From assembly GCA_945643635.1 (NCBI GenBank), contig CALZFC010000015.1, positions 6,429,501 to 6,493,500 of the forward strand: a DNA stretch of 64,000 nucleotides. The letters are read 5' to 3'. The DNA is from Allodiplogaster sudhausi. Its lineage: Eukaryota; Nematoda; Chromadorea; Rhabditida; Diplogasteridae. A program made the translations under genes and the position numbers. Positions 56,201 to 64,000 of this stretch are shown here, one piece after another. Below the pieces are notes generated by a model, which did no database searches, was not told the origin of the DNA, and saw only the letters and a list, made by a program, of their open reading frames with translations. How positions within the stretch are numbered: position 1 is the stretch's first letter; each line of letters opens with the position of its first letter.

Positions 56201-59200
56201 GACTACGGCGGCAGGCGGTTCCGGGAGAGCCCTCTCTGTTATGGCTGCAACCAGTATGGCCACATCAGGGCGGACTGCCCTGCAAATCGGGGAGGCAACA
56301 GGTTTGCAGAGGAAAGTAGCTTTTGAAAGTTTGCGAGAGAATGTTGCTTTTTGGGAGAGTATTGGAGCGAGCGGTTTTGCGATTAATGTTATTAGAAATG
56401 GTTATAGTCTGAATTTCAGAGTCAGGAAGGAGGACATTAAGGTGCCATATTCAGGCAATAGGCAGTCGGCGCGGCGGGAGATTGTTTTTGTGAAGAAGGA
56501 GGTCGCCAAGTGGCGGGCTACGGGTGCAGTTAAGAGAGTGGCGGCAAGACCGAGAGTGGTATCCCCGCTGGCAGTGGTCACTTCAGGTAACAAAAAGCGC
56601 CTTATTCATGATTTGAGTGATCTCAATAAGTTCTTGCATAGAACCAGGTTTAGATATGAGGACATCTCTACCATGTGGCATGAATTGGGGGATATGAAAT
56701 TTATGGCCACGTTTGATTTCGAGACCGGTTATCATCATCTGGCTGTCCGAGAGGAGGATAGGCAATTTCTAGGTTTTGGCTTAGAGGATGGAAAAGTCAA
56801 ACAGTGGTTTGTGTTTGCCGCTTTCCCATTGGGCTTGAGCTCCGCCCCCTTCGTTTTCACGAAAGTTTTCAGATGCTTGGTCCGCTGTTGGAGGAGGAGG
56901 GGCATTGTGTGTTGTCTCTATCTGGATGATGGTATCATTCTCGGAAGAACGGCAGAGGAATGCCAGAATACCGTGCAGATTGTAAGAGGAGATTTAGAGA
57001 GAGCGGGAGTATATGTGTCGGAAAAGAAGACGTTCTGGAACCCGGCGGGTAGTGGTAGATGGCTTCACCTGGATTTAAGCTTGGGCAGGGTATTTGTTTC
57101 CCGGGAGAGGTGCGAGAAAGCGCTGGAGCGAGTGAGAAAATTGAGAGAGAGTAGGAAGGAGAGAGCACGGGCTCGGGCGGAAGGGGCGTGGAGGCCCAGA
57201 AATGGAGCGGGTGACGTGGAAGATGGTGGTCAGCCACCCGGTGGTCAGCCACCGTTATCGCCAGGCGAGGTCAAAGGTGGACAGCCACAGTGGACCCAGA
57301 TGCCAAGCATTAGAACTGAAAGAGTGAGCTGGCCGCAGGCGTGGAGGCAGATAGCGAGGGGGAGTAGTGGGGAAGAGTGGAGCGGGGAAGGTTACGTCTC
57401 GGGAGTAAAAAGGAGTCACCCTTCAATTTATGACAGGGAGCGGTTGCTGGGTACGATCAATTCTTGCCATGTTGTCTTAGGAGATGAAGCAGTGATGCAG
57501 TCGAGGTTTTTGGCGGCGACAGTGGCGAATGAAGTAAGAAAAGGAGAGCCGAGATGCAAGAGGCTGACTTTGTCTGAAGGTGAGAGCAAGGAGGTATCGT
57601 ACTGGTTAGGAAGGTTTTCCCACGCTCCTTTTAGGGATACCTCTATAGAACTCTTTCATAGCCAATGTGCGTTGGAATGCGATGCGTCGGAGCTGGCGGT
57701 GGGAGTAGTGTTTAGGTGTATGACTAAGAGGGCCTCAAGAAATCTGAATCTAGCACCTTGCGAGAGTTGTTGGCGGTTCTTTTTGCACTCAATAGTTTTG
57801 CTAAGGAGATTGAGGGAAAGGCAGTTTCAATTTTCTCGGATAACCAGTCGGCGGTGAGAATTTTAAAAAGGGGAAGCATTAAGAAACATTTACACGGAGT
57901 GGCTATTAGAGCGAATAGTGTCTTGAGAAAACGTAGCTGTCGTGGGTGCTTCATTTGGCTGGCCAGATAGTACAATAGAGATGCAGACGAGGCAAGCAGG
58001 GATGTTGATTTTGATGATTGGGGCATTCAAGAAAACATTTTTGAGATTTGTGCCAGAAAGTGGGGGGAACCCCTTTGGGATATGTTTGCGGATGACAGAA
58101 CAGCGAAATGCGAGCGATTTTGTTCCAGGAGGTGGTGCCCGGGAACAGGCGGGGCGGATGCATTCGTCCATCGCGGAGTGTGGGCCGCCGAGGCTCTTCT
58201 CTGGTTGGTCCCGCCGCCTTCCCTAGTGTCCAAGACACCGGCTTTTGCCCGGTTTTTCAAGGTGAAATGTATCTTGGGCGTTCCTCTGTGGAGATCTGCA
58301 AATTGGTTTCCTCGACTTTGCGGGGTCACGGCCATTCAGCCCATAATAAAACCGTTCATCACTATGCATTGAATCATGGCAACGGGTAAGTGGGCGGAGC
58401 CTGCCTGTACGCAGCCAAAATCGCATGTTTTATGCGCGAAATTCCAATGCGGGAAATTCAAAGCTGGTTCCGGGCCGTCGGTTATCATAGGACCGCGTTT
58501 TCTCAGTTGCTAAAAGTTACCATACCACGGCAGCATTGGCTCAAGCAACCGCGGTTACGCGTTGCGGTCTTTTCAAGGAGTTGCGTATTGGCGTGACCAT
58601 TTTTGATGACCGGGTTTGAATGGGCGTGGGGTAGGTGGTTGGGCCCCGTTCGTTAAGGATTCCCTGTGCTTTGGGAAGGGAGCAAATATCTTCATTCCGA
58701 GTTCGTTTGTGGAGGGGCCTTTTGGGACTGCGTTGGCCAGGACAGAATTCGCATTTTTATTCTGTGATTTTAGTCTGGTCTAATTTAACAGTAGAGCATA
58801 CCCGCCTTTACCCAGGTTCTACGGTTGTTGCAAGGCGAGCCTCTGAGAGAGCGGGGATCCAAACGGGAATTATGGTGGGCGACGGAAGGAGCATAGCGAA
58901 CTGTAGGAGCCACCATAATTGGGCGTTTAGAGGTACGCTCTCTCTCAGAGGCGAGCGCGGTTGCGTTGCGGTTAGGGTCACGGGGTCACGAGGAGGAGGG
59001 AAGGAGGGGCGAGAGGGTATTGCGTCATTCTACGCCATTGTGTCCGTGAGAGACGGTTAGGTGCCCACCCAAGCCCCGCCCGAAATGGTAGCAGCAGGAG
59101 ACCGTTTGTGTGCTTCCCACCCTAAGAGTACGGTATTTATGACAGGCCCGAGGAGGAGTTTTCTGTCGGAGGGGATCAGCGAGCTTCCTCCGGAGCTGCA

Positions 59201-60596
59201 GGCAGCGATTTGGCATGCAGCGGAGAGGTCTCTGGCAGCCAGTACACGAGAGATGTACGAGCAGAGTGAGCGCGCCAGGATCATATTCAGCCGCGGCATT
59301 GGCCTGAATCCGAGTCGCCCGCTGGCTTTGTGCGCGTATGTAGCGCGCAAGTATGCTGATGGCGCTTCGGCAGCAACGCTGTCTACGGCAGTAGCAGCAT
59401 TCAAGTCGGCCACGGGGCAGTCAGTGGATCCCAAAAAAGAAGGAACGGTGGTTTCCATGGTATGAGGGGTGATATTTGGCATAGCGGAAATGAAGATGTT
59501 GCATAGGTACGGGCAGCGGCGCAGAGAAGGCAGGCGGTGCGGCATCATTCAGTAGCGGAGAGGGCGGACGTTGAGAAGCTGATGGCATGGGCGCTCAGGA
59601 AGAATGCTCCACAAGAAGACATCCGCATCGGGATGTTCTCAGCGCTGGCCATGGCGGCCCTGCTTCGGGTGTCGGAGGCAGTGGCTCTGCAGAGGAAGGA
59701 CATCACGGAAGAAGGCGATGTCATCGCCATTCGGATCCGTAAGGCTAAAAATGACCAGATGAAAGAGGGAAGAGTCACTAGGGTTATGGCGGGGTCGGGG
59801 TCTAGCGGTAGGAAGCTGTTTGAGTTGCATATGAGCTGGCTCCCTGATCAGGCATTCATATTCGCGAGCAGGAGCACGGGCCTGCCGCTCACCACGTCCA
59901 CGATGCGGAAGGAGTTGGCCCGGGCGTGCATGGAAGCGGGCATTGCGCGGATCACCCCACACCAGCTCAGAGTGGGCGGTACGGCAGTGTCAATTAGCTC
60001 CGGGGCGGCCCTTGACCAAGTCCGCATCCGCGGGAGGTGGCGGTCTGTAGGTGGCATGCAGCCCTATATTGGAGACTCCCTGCCGGCTCAAGGAGGGGCC
60101 CTTCCGCTTTAAGAGTCATGTAGGAGGTTTTTGCTATTTTTGTCCCTTGCAGAACACTAGAGGAGTAAAGAGATCCCGGGGAGGAGGGTTAGTTTTCGTT
60201 TATGCCTCTAGTAAAACACAAGGGTTTTACAATGTGATCTCTCTGGTCGCTTAATAGCTGGCATGTCCAGGAATTCCTATTGCTTACTGTTGCATTTGGG
60301 CGGCACGCATATACATATTTGTTTATGTCCGTATATATAGATGTAAATATATGCCGGTCAAAGGATCCATGCTTCTTTGCTTACCGTATAGCAGTTTTTT
60401 TTGTACGGTTATGTGGCTATATACTAAACCACTCGTTCTCTCCTGGCCACAACATATCCACTCGCAAATGTTGCACATATGGATGACATACATACATACT
60501 ACATATGTAGACAACGCGGGAGAGCTGGCAGGAGCAGCTTAAGAGCCACAGAGAACGAGAGAGTGCAGAGTCAGAGACAAGCGAGGAGAGATATTT

Positions 60597-60629
<33 letters not shown>

Positions 60630-61339
60630 GCTGGAAACCAGGAAGCAGGACAAAATGAATAATCAGCAGGAGGACGGAACAAATTGGAGAACAACAAAAG
60701 TAACGGGGAAAAACAAGAGATGTATTGCAATTGAAAGAGGGGATTTCAACAGTCATGTTGTATGTATATAGCAGATTTACAAAAAGCGGACATATTCGAC
60801 TTACCGTATACGTGAAGAACAGCGGGAGAGGCCAATCGCCGTCCCGCAATGTTTGAGGCGACGCAGGTGTAAGCGCCCTGAAGAGAGGAAATTGAAAGAA
60901 CTTGAACTGAAAAATGCAACCACAACAAATGCATAAGATAGTCTAACAGAACCGTCGTTTTTAGTATGTTCGTTTTTCAATATATGCAAATGCTTATGGT
61001 TTCTAATCGAAAACGAATAGTTGCCTGATCGGTAAGCCTGGTGGCCGAGATGAGGAGACTTCCATCAGAAGCAACGATGACGTTGCCATCCAGCGAGAGC
61101 GCCTCCCCGTCCTATAAGAGAAAAATATTTAAAAAAAAAATATTTTGCACTGTTAATTTGTATTAAAATAAATAGAGTAAAACAATAGCCTCGTCATCGA
61201 AAGATGATAAATCTATGTACCTTGAGCCAGACGACAGCAGCCCTCGGGTCGGCCTCGGGTGGCTGGCAGGAGAGGGCGACGGACGATCCCTCCCGCACTC
61301 GCGTCGAAGACGCCGTCTGCACAAAGTGCTTCCGGATAT
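42866..61339 (-). CDS. UNC5: UNC5-type netrin receptor (5' end not resolved)
   Basis: UNC5 proteins are netrin receptors for axon repulsion and dependence-type death signalling. Exons in phase: Ig domain 61339-61221, 61111-61025 and 60877-60805 (GAYTCVASNIAGRR); TSP1 repeat 1 at 47267-47089 (VDGSWSEWSEW); TSP1 repeat 2 at 47006-46825 (VVDGGWSAWSPWSAC); transmembrane exon 46769-46612; cytoplasmic 45634-45504 and 44829-44617; ZU5 44480-44372 (TSLLVPEGSFFAP) and 44255-43985; UPA 43932-43584 (ATKRMRIAVFAPYDEG) and 43457-43281; death domain 43156-42866 (RFASPTSVLLSLWESRREPL). Phases match across the 13.5 kb intron 47268-60804, which contains three mobile elements. The intron after 61025 starts GC, not GT. 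The first Ig domain and signal peptide should lie beyond 61340 and were not found. Confidence 0.87.
43495..43570. repeat. (GA)n microsatellite in UNC5 intron
   Basis: GA run, CT in the UNC5 transcript, in the intron between exons 43932-43584 and 43457-43281. Similar sense-CT runs precede the exon at 44480 (none pure), and lie at 44538-44585 and 46557-46596. Confidence 0.85.
45040..45178. repeat. (CT)n/(GT)n microsatellite in UNC5 intron
   Basis: CT and short GT runs on the plus strand, that is GA in the UNC5 sense strand, so not every tract in this gene follows the sense-CT bias. Another such tract is 46255-46325. Confidence 0.85.
47387..48955. mobile_element. 1.57 kb TA-flanked foldback element, copy 2 of the CAGTAC family
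   Basis: The ends read CAGTACGGCTCAGCGGCC in inverted orientation, flanked by TA (or TATGTA). The terminal 150 bases match copy 1 at 22199-22643. The arms pair for about 480 bases (47387-47870 with 48465-48955), with landmarks such as GCCAAAGAGGCC, AAGTTAAA and GAGAAGCGTTCTATCCAGCC. The 590-base centre has no recognisable gene. It is in the large UNC5 intron, only 120 bases upstream (on the minus strand) of the first TSP1 exon. Confidence 0.75.
48956..50393. other. UNC5 intron sequence rich in microsatellites
   Basis: No coding exon is supported. Long CT runs lie at 49215-49335 and 49790-49850 and a GA run at 50158-50220, followed by three CTCTTCGCATTCTCTCATT units at 50310-50370. Open frames here are repeat translations. 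Confidence 0.6.
50394..50870 (+). repeat. DIRS 5' leader with two blocks repeated internally
   Basis: Block A (GGGCGTTTAGAGGTACGC onward, 50396-50481) and block B (GAGGGAAGGAGGGGCGAG to GACGGTTAGGTG, 50797-50866) are separated by about 310 bases here but fused at 58918-59062. Both copies directly precede an ORF. This may be the split-direct-repeat system of Ngaro-type elements, altered by a deletion or insertion. Confidence 0.65.
50891..51068 (+). pseudogene. DIRS ORF1, first part
   Basis: The frame starts MAEAGDGDHQEEERCQERSR, acidic and arginine/serine-rich, and is cut at SSRPPVH by the LTR element. The target duplication CCATG at 51064-51068 is the last DIRS sequence before the LTR. Homologous sequence resumes in the same frame at 55791 (VSPRVSGLSQQAQLD). 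Confidence 0.6.
51069..51629 (+). repeat. 5' LTR
   Basis: It starts TG and ends CA. Directly inside the start is a perfect 20-base palindrome, TTGCAAATCTAGATTTGCAA. A CT-rich region is followed by TTAATAAACC, a possible polyadenylation signal. The gag start codon (51592) lies inside the LTR, 38 bases before its end. Confidence 0.88.
51592..53301 (+). CDS. retrotransposon Gag (DUF1759-type)
   Basis: The 569-residue frame begins MHSYHNDDEASIH inside the LTR. The N-terminal part is Ser/Gln/Asn-rich with repeats of TIGSAQQTQ. A coiled-coil middle follows. The C-terminal part carries the BEL/Pao Gag core: LPTFDGKLKEYDEFASAF, MLYLKSCLRRDALTVLEG and GLAKHELDRRFKG. It should form the particle that packages the element RNA. 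It ends at a single TAA in frame with the protease frame. No zinc knuckle is seen. Confidence 0.8.
   Translation: MHSYHNDDEASIHGASGTVSSFGQRGNNQYIPRGSFSHVSSSAVMPPSTVNQSHTIGSAQQTQTIGSGSQMQNIGSAQQTHNNGNFPYGNDPSFFASTAGGRRQTEEREVMASTFLEDVMMQSTSHSRIPLNNPEAWDGWEDLMTVGEEEETNQDDNFEIIELRNKYEALFKQLGACSASVELCCNKIAAIISLHLPRLTRYNVEKLKSIESGANTVLASLREQFNSYKEQCKCIRKAEKLPSGHPERDIAQRNCLAFVSENRTYREVKLLSKEVNQNSEELLSFLKTVQETRMKKEEEAKAASMPSQINKALSLLDEESSQVRNDFSPASLQGNSFNTVFQQPRNSGYAGFPQEQGPTVAAPRNKWSGGLQQQHHPQVGAMPHAMSNYRLPELPPMSLPTFDGKLKEYDEFASAFAEAVDQRPDLSDTTKMLYLKSCLRRDALTVLEGIPWTGENYGLAKHELDRRFKGSNLLLPSLHRDLEDMPKGQVRVDEQLKSLYKIKVIVRRMADYSDVNHQPLLQEKILERFSTTTLKTVFKWQHEYRDSSGMLVTPTTEQLQAKLEEILRC
51630..51647 (+). 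promoter_or_regulatory. probable tRNA primer-binding site
   Basis: TGGTGCGTCTGGCACGG follows the 5' LTR immediately and starts TGG, complementary to the CCA end of a tRNA. The complementary tRNA was not identified. Confidence 0.5.
53302..54651 (+). CDS. retropepsin-like aspartic protease (DUF1758-type) with basic tail
   Basis: The frame is continuous with Gag apart from the TAA at 53299-53301; its first Met is at 53350. The active-site motif is IMLDTGATVSLVSKSFV, followed by a flap-like glycine region (LAILGVGGHS) and the DUF1758 features DLLLSLSATLDIL and SKFGFIIGSA. About 170 basic residues follow (KKRFRKAKPRHFHHHR near the end). It would process Gag if expressed, by read-through of the stop or from an internal start. 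No reverse transcriptase follows. Confidence 0.78.
   Translation, partial: EFSLSQLSALDVRQPDMQQQHSFSRHGENKEFRSSNYGRPQNSFSQQTSYGQRAENHHKREPVNTAQEAESETEGAFAISVPAVLFSDKNHKNSSHLLTANVPVVLPGKQRIRTRIMLDTGATVSLVSKSFVKQHGIKPTRRKRLAILGVGGHSKGEEEYEIAQLVMETGRGEKITVNALVFDNPIPPVRNPRLSKEDAAFVRENRIHLAEYPRDDLSPPDLLLSLSATLDILHFSKPLSLPSGLRLLRSKFGFIIGSASAKDTLDDSESIPSTNSRQSRRSPKKSSFAKKQARETNRTPKEAASAPSHSTVMHIQHVTSGHKPAEVASHAHTKQSKFQERTKPPLSRVHFTRKRRPPTFLVPSAAVADTPMEKGAHVSHHLNEYSFFWSEQNQPDVSPPLNPLNKTDKIRKKRFRKAKPRHFHHHRQNSEAEHVFLAGGSVTGTGHFQ
54652..55231. other. non-coding tail of the LTR element
   Basis: No coding frame is supported. Just before the 3' LTR the plus strand is pyrimidine-rich (TTTCCCCTTTCCCCCTTCTC), not the purine-rich tract normally found there, so the plus-strand primer site is unclear. 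Confidence 0.5.
55232..55790 (+). repeat. 3' LTR
   Basis: A second copy of the LTR, with a few single-base changes and a shorter T run. It includes the ATG at 55753 and the first 12 codons of gag, which run in frame into the downstream DIRS ORF1. Confidence 0.88.
55753..56290 (+). pseudogene. DIRS ORF1 remainder fused to the LTR-encoded start
   Basis: The frame starts in the 3' LTR (MHSYHNDDEASIH) and continues in frame into DIRS ORF1 (VSPRVSGLSQQAQLDFNIG, MNKMELVGEGDRDAWYSI). A frame change near the G run at 56129-56134 separates it from a CCHC zinc knuckle at about 56245-56290 (CYGCNQYGHIRADC), which is in another frame. ORF1 of DIRS-like elements plays the Gag role. Confidence 0.6.
56298..57760 (+). 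pseudogene. DIRS-type reverse transcriptase
   Basis: Motifs appear in order: KRLIHDLSDLNKFL, FMATFDFETGYHHLAVREED, FAAFPLGLSSAPFVFTKVF and CCLYLDDGIILG (catalytic YLDD), then a Gln/Gly/Pro-rich spacer and the start of RNase H (FHSQCALECDASELAVG). The set is that of DIRS/Ngaro polymerases. The frame stays open from before 56298 to 57857, but RNase H homology leaves this frame near 57757. Confidence 0.75.
57758..58330 (+). pseudogene. DIRS RNase H and connecting region, frameshifted
   Basis: After a frame change the RNase H continues with RELLAVLFALNSFAKEI and VSIFSDNQSAVRIL, where Asp is a catalytic residue. A further frame holds the DIRS-specific continuation: DDWGIQENIFEICARKWGE, DMFADDRTAKCERFCS and VPLWRSANWF. 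At least two frameshifts are needed, so the domain is inactive here. Confidence 0.65.
59091..60112 (+). pseudogene. DIRS tyrosine recombinase, interrupted
   Basis: Two frames make up the recombinase. The first (to 59465) has the N-terminal core-binding domain, with AAERSLAASTREMYEQSER. The second (59537-60112) has the catalytic domain: LLRVSEAVALQRKDI (catalytic Arg), HQLRVGGTAVSI (His-x-x-Arg) and RWRSVGGMQPYIGD with the likely nucleophile Tyr. The two frames are separated by a stop and about 70 bases of broken homology. It would integrate circular cDNA by recombination. Confidence 0.72.
60251..60804. other. UNC5 intron remainder
   Basis: No exon is supported. It includes a TATA/TACA repeat at 60300-60360 and 60480-60505 and a GA run at 60596-60630. 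Confidence 0.55.
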
Positions 61340-62590
61340 CTGCAATTCACTCTCATCACTTTCTCGCTTCCTTCTCTTTCTTTTCAGTCAAGTGCTCCCA
61401 TTCTCATCGTTCACTGATATTTTTCTTTCCTTGTCCGTCCTTTTCCATACGAATTGGTGTTACGGTAGCTCTCTTCTCTCTCGAGCTCCATCTTTCCTCA
61501 AATCTTATCTTAATCGACATCTAAAGACAAGACGCGACCAAATGGGATGGACTCATAAACGATAATGTGAATTGGCCACAACGACTGTTCTTTTCTTCTG
61601 CGTACTAAACAAATACTGGGATGCTAATGGGAGCACCGAGCTTCCGGCTCTGAACGTGCAAAAGCATTTAGTTTTGATTGTACGACGAGAAGAGACGGAG
61701 AGAGAAGCAGGGAGAGAGGCAGAGAGAAAAAGAGGCGGAGAGAGAGGCAATTAGAGAGGGAGTGAATGAGACAAAATAATGAGGAGAAAACTACAAAATG
61801 GAATCGGAAGGTCTGCTGCATATCAGACTGTTCATCCTTGTACTTCTTCCCCTCTTCTTCCTCCCCCCTCCCCACATTACATTCTCTTGGGCGACTTTTC
61901 CTAATGCCAACGCTGGCTGTGAGAACAATAAAGACATTAGAAAGAACGTTTGGTGAAGATGAGCAGAGCAAAAGGGACACGGTGAAAGCTTGTATTAGAG
62001 AGTGAGATAGAAAGAGAGAGATAGAGAGAGAGAGAGAGATGGGAATAGCTAGAGTAACAAGAAGAAGAAGAAGCATTCGGCGGTGGCAGAGACCGAAGCC
62101 ACTTGAAGATCTGCGGCAGCCTCCGGATGCACTTCTAAGCTTCGACCGAATCAGACCAATCAGCTATCCCAAATTGAATGGGGGAGGACGCAGGGGGCCA
62201 CTGATGGCCACCAACAATATTCTGACATTCCAGTGTGTGATGAAGTCGAAAGGAAAAGAGAGAAAGAGAAAGATGGCGATTGTTAACTGGAAGTGTTCTC
62301 ATATCTCCCAGTCAAGTCTCTTCCATTTCCTTTCATCTGTCATTTTTCCTCTTCCTCTCACAAATAGGTCTCACTTTGATGAAACCGCCCTCGCAAGTTG
62401 TTTTCATCGGGCGACTGTCAACATACAACAAATGAACCGGATCAACTTATGTAACCGCAGCTGATCTTCTCCTCAATGAATACAAATCCGTAATTCCCTA
62501 TTTACTTCTTTGTCCGACATTGCAACATGGAGATGGAAGCTGGAGCATCCCTGTCACTCATTCAGGGCATGGACAGAGATGACAAAGAAG

Positions 62591-62635
<45 letters not shown>

Positions 62636-62816
62636 AAGGAGAGAGAAGCCAAGACAATGAGAGAGAGGTTCGAGGAGTGACACATGGAGGTCGTGCCGAT
62701 AGGTAGGCTAATTGAAGAGAAGGTGGAAGGGGAAGCAACTGGCGTCACTCACAGGCTACTTAAATCACCCCCGATGGGGTCTTCTTTCCAATTGTTTCTG
62801 TCCTCCTCAATGCCCG

Positions 62817-62848
<32 letters not shown>

Positions 62849-62881
62849 CCCATCCCTTGTCCCCTCTCTCCTCTCTCTCTC

Positions 62882-62926
<45 letters not shown>

Positions 62927-64000
62927 ACACCCCTGTTCACATTGTCGTCCTTCCTGTCTAGAGTGTAAGCCCATATATTTCACGTGTGTGCCAAGAGGGC
63001 CCGGAGATTCTCGTGTGTTATTGTTGTCCCTTCTCGATTATGCGACAGATACTACGTAGTCTCAGATGAACGACGTCACATTTTTATCGTGAATCACCAC
63101 GAAGTGGAGAGGGATGAGCTGGCTTGAGAGAGAGAGAATGAGAGAGAGCGACAGAGAGAGAGGGAGGGAGAGAGAGAGAGAGAGAGATAAGTGAGATAAA
63201 GAAGAGAGAGCCGAGGGGGGGGGTGCAAGATGGGGATGCATGCGCCTACTCACATTGCATTCGTCTCGGCCATTTGATTTGCCATCAATTTCCGAAGTCA
63301 AACACAACCTCTACTGGATGCTCCCCTCTCCATCCAAAGCGGCTGGTTCAGTCAAAGAGGAATGAAGGACGCGAAAAGGGAAGAGGGAAGAGAGAAAGAC
63401 CGAGAGCAGTAGAAGGGATTAAATTGAGCAAAGAGCACAACTTTACTCTCTTCATGATCATGTCCTAGGGGATATGCAAATTAGAATGACAAGAGTGACA
63501 GAGAACAGAAGTGGAGTTGCGTAAGAGGGGAGAGGAAGGGGGAGAGGGAGAGAGGGAGGGGGAGAGGGAGAGAGGGAGGGGAGAGAGGGGACAGAGGCAG
63601 ACTATGGATGGAGTTCCGAATCCCTCCGATAAGACCGCAAGCATGCGGCAGTGGTAGAAGAACATTCATTACGAGAGTCCCCTTTAGTCTATCGAGATTT
63701 AGTGAGACAGTGAGAGAGGAAGAGATTGAGAGGAAAGAGAACGAGTGAGAGAGAACGATAGGGGGCAGCATCTCTCCAAGACAATGAAGTTAGGTGAGGC
63801 CAAGGATTGACGGAACAGACAACCTGGTCAACCAATCAAACCACGTACAGCAATTTTTGTTGCTGTAAATAAGTTCAGAAGTGGGAATAGTAATGGTCAA
63901 TTGAAAACGGGGAAATTTTCCAGTAACCAATTGTTCCGGATGTTTGTATGTATGCCACGACCGCTTTCTGCAGGATCTAAGGTGATAAATCTGACCGGTG
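61340..64000. other. upstream intron or 5' region of UNC5
   Basis: GA runs (61985-62040, 62596-62633, 63125-63190, 63530-63600) and a CT run (62817-62925) dominate. The first Ig domain and signal peptide of UNC5 should be on the minus strand here or beyond the window. Candidate pieces such as the one ending at the GTGAGT donor near 63235 (EIDGKSNGRDECN) were seen but not confirmed. Confidence 0.4.

Larger units (their letters stand above)
50394..60250 (+). mobile_element. DIRS/Ngaro-type tyrosine-recombinase retrotransposon, interrupted and decayed
   Basis: The element has an ORF1 with a zinc knuckle, a reverse transcriptase with the YLDDG core, an RNase H region and a tyrosine recombinase, in that order. 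That set defines DIRS-like retroelements, which integrate by recombinase rather than integrase. A leader of about 145 bases before the recombinase ORF (58918-59062) repeats two blocks found before ORF1 (50394-50481 and 50793-50870). Frames are broken in ORF1, RNase H and the recombinase region, so it is a relic. An LTR retrotransposon is inserted at 51069-55790. The right end is not resolved; coding sequence ends at 60112. Confidence 0.75.

Noticed and set aside
58635..59060. Plus-strand frame of 141 residues between DIRS RNase H and recombinase
   Set aside because: It spans the repeated leader and has no DIRS domain homology; probably chance.

Overview
This is a compact metazoan genome segment. 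Genes are split by many short introns (about 40 to 300 bases), with animal-specific families such as an UNC5-type netrin receptor, a large cadherin and ANKLE2. The phylum cannot be fixed from the sequence. Introns and spacers are unusually rich in (CT)n/(GA)n microsatellites and TATG/TACA repeats. Exon models below were built by hand from splice sites, reading phase and remembered family alignments; no database search was run.

Layout. 1-1025 (-): 5' part of malonyl-CoA decarboxylase. 1410-1568: foldback MITE with a 9-base target duplication. 1750-3874 (+): isocitrate dehydrogenase gamma-type subunit. 5396-7146 (+): SLC35B4-type nucleotide-sugar transporter. 7439-10521 (-): Rab geranylgeranyltransferase alpha subunit. 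10657-15977: a 5.3 kb DNA transposon with 175-base terminal inverted repeats and a 9-base target duplication, carrying intron-containing pieces of a myotubularin-like gene, a myosin VI tail and an unrecognised gene. 16027-18889 (+): ANKLE2. 19611 to about 29.5 kb (-): large cadherin with CT-rich introns and two TA-flanked foldback elements. 31708-35123 (-): WDR46/Utp7. 36304-37905 (+): unrecognised four-pass membrane protein. 38120-39108 (-): ERI3-type exonuclease. 39394-41699 (+): PDHX-like protein without a lipoyl domain. About 41.9-42.4 kb: histone-fold relics. 42866-61339 and beyond (-): UNC5-type receptor.

The UNC5 gene has a 13.5 kb intron (47268-60804) holding a nest of mobile elements: a 1.57 kb TA-flanked foldback transposon, a DIRS/Ngaro-type tyrosine-recombinase retrotransposon, and, inserted in its first ORF, a BEL/Pao-like LTR element that keeps gag and protease but has no reverse transcriptase. 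The LTR contains the gag start codon, so the 3' LTR reads in frame into the interrupted DIRS ORF.

The housekeeping genes cover mitochondrial and lipid metabolism (MLYCD, IDH3, PDHX), Golgi/ER transport and prenylation (SLC35B4, RABGGTA), nuclear envelope and ribosome assembly (ANKLE2, WDR46) and RNA processing (ERI3). They are independent genes, some divergently paired over short shared upstream regions; no operon is evident.

The most interesting signal is the 5.3 kb gene-fragment-carrying transposon together with the small MITE of matching architecture. Both begin GGCAA or GGCAG, have 9-base target duplications and have terminal repeats built from short tandem units. This looks like an animal counterpart of Pack-type (Mutator-like) gene-capturing elements.
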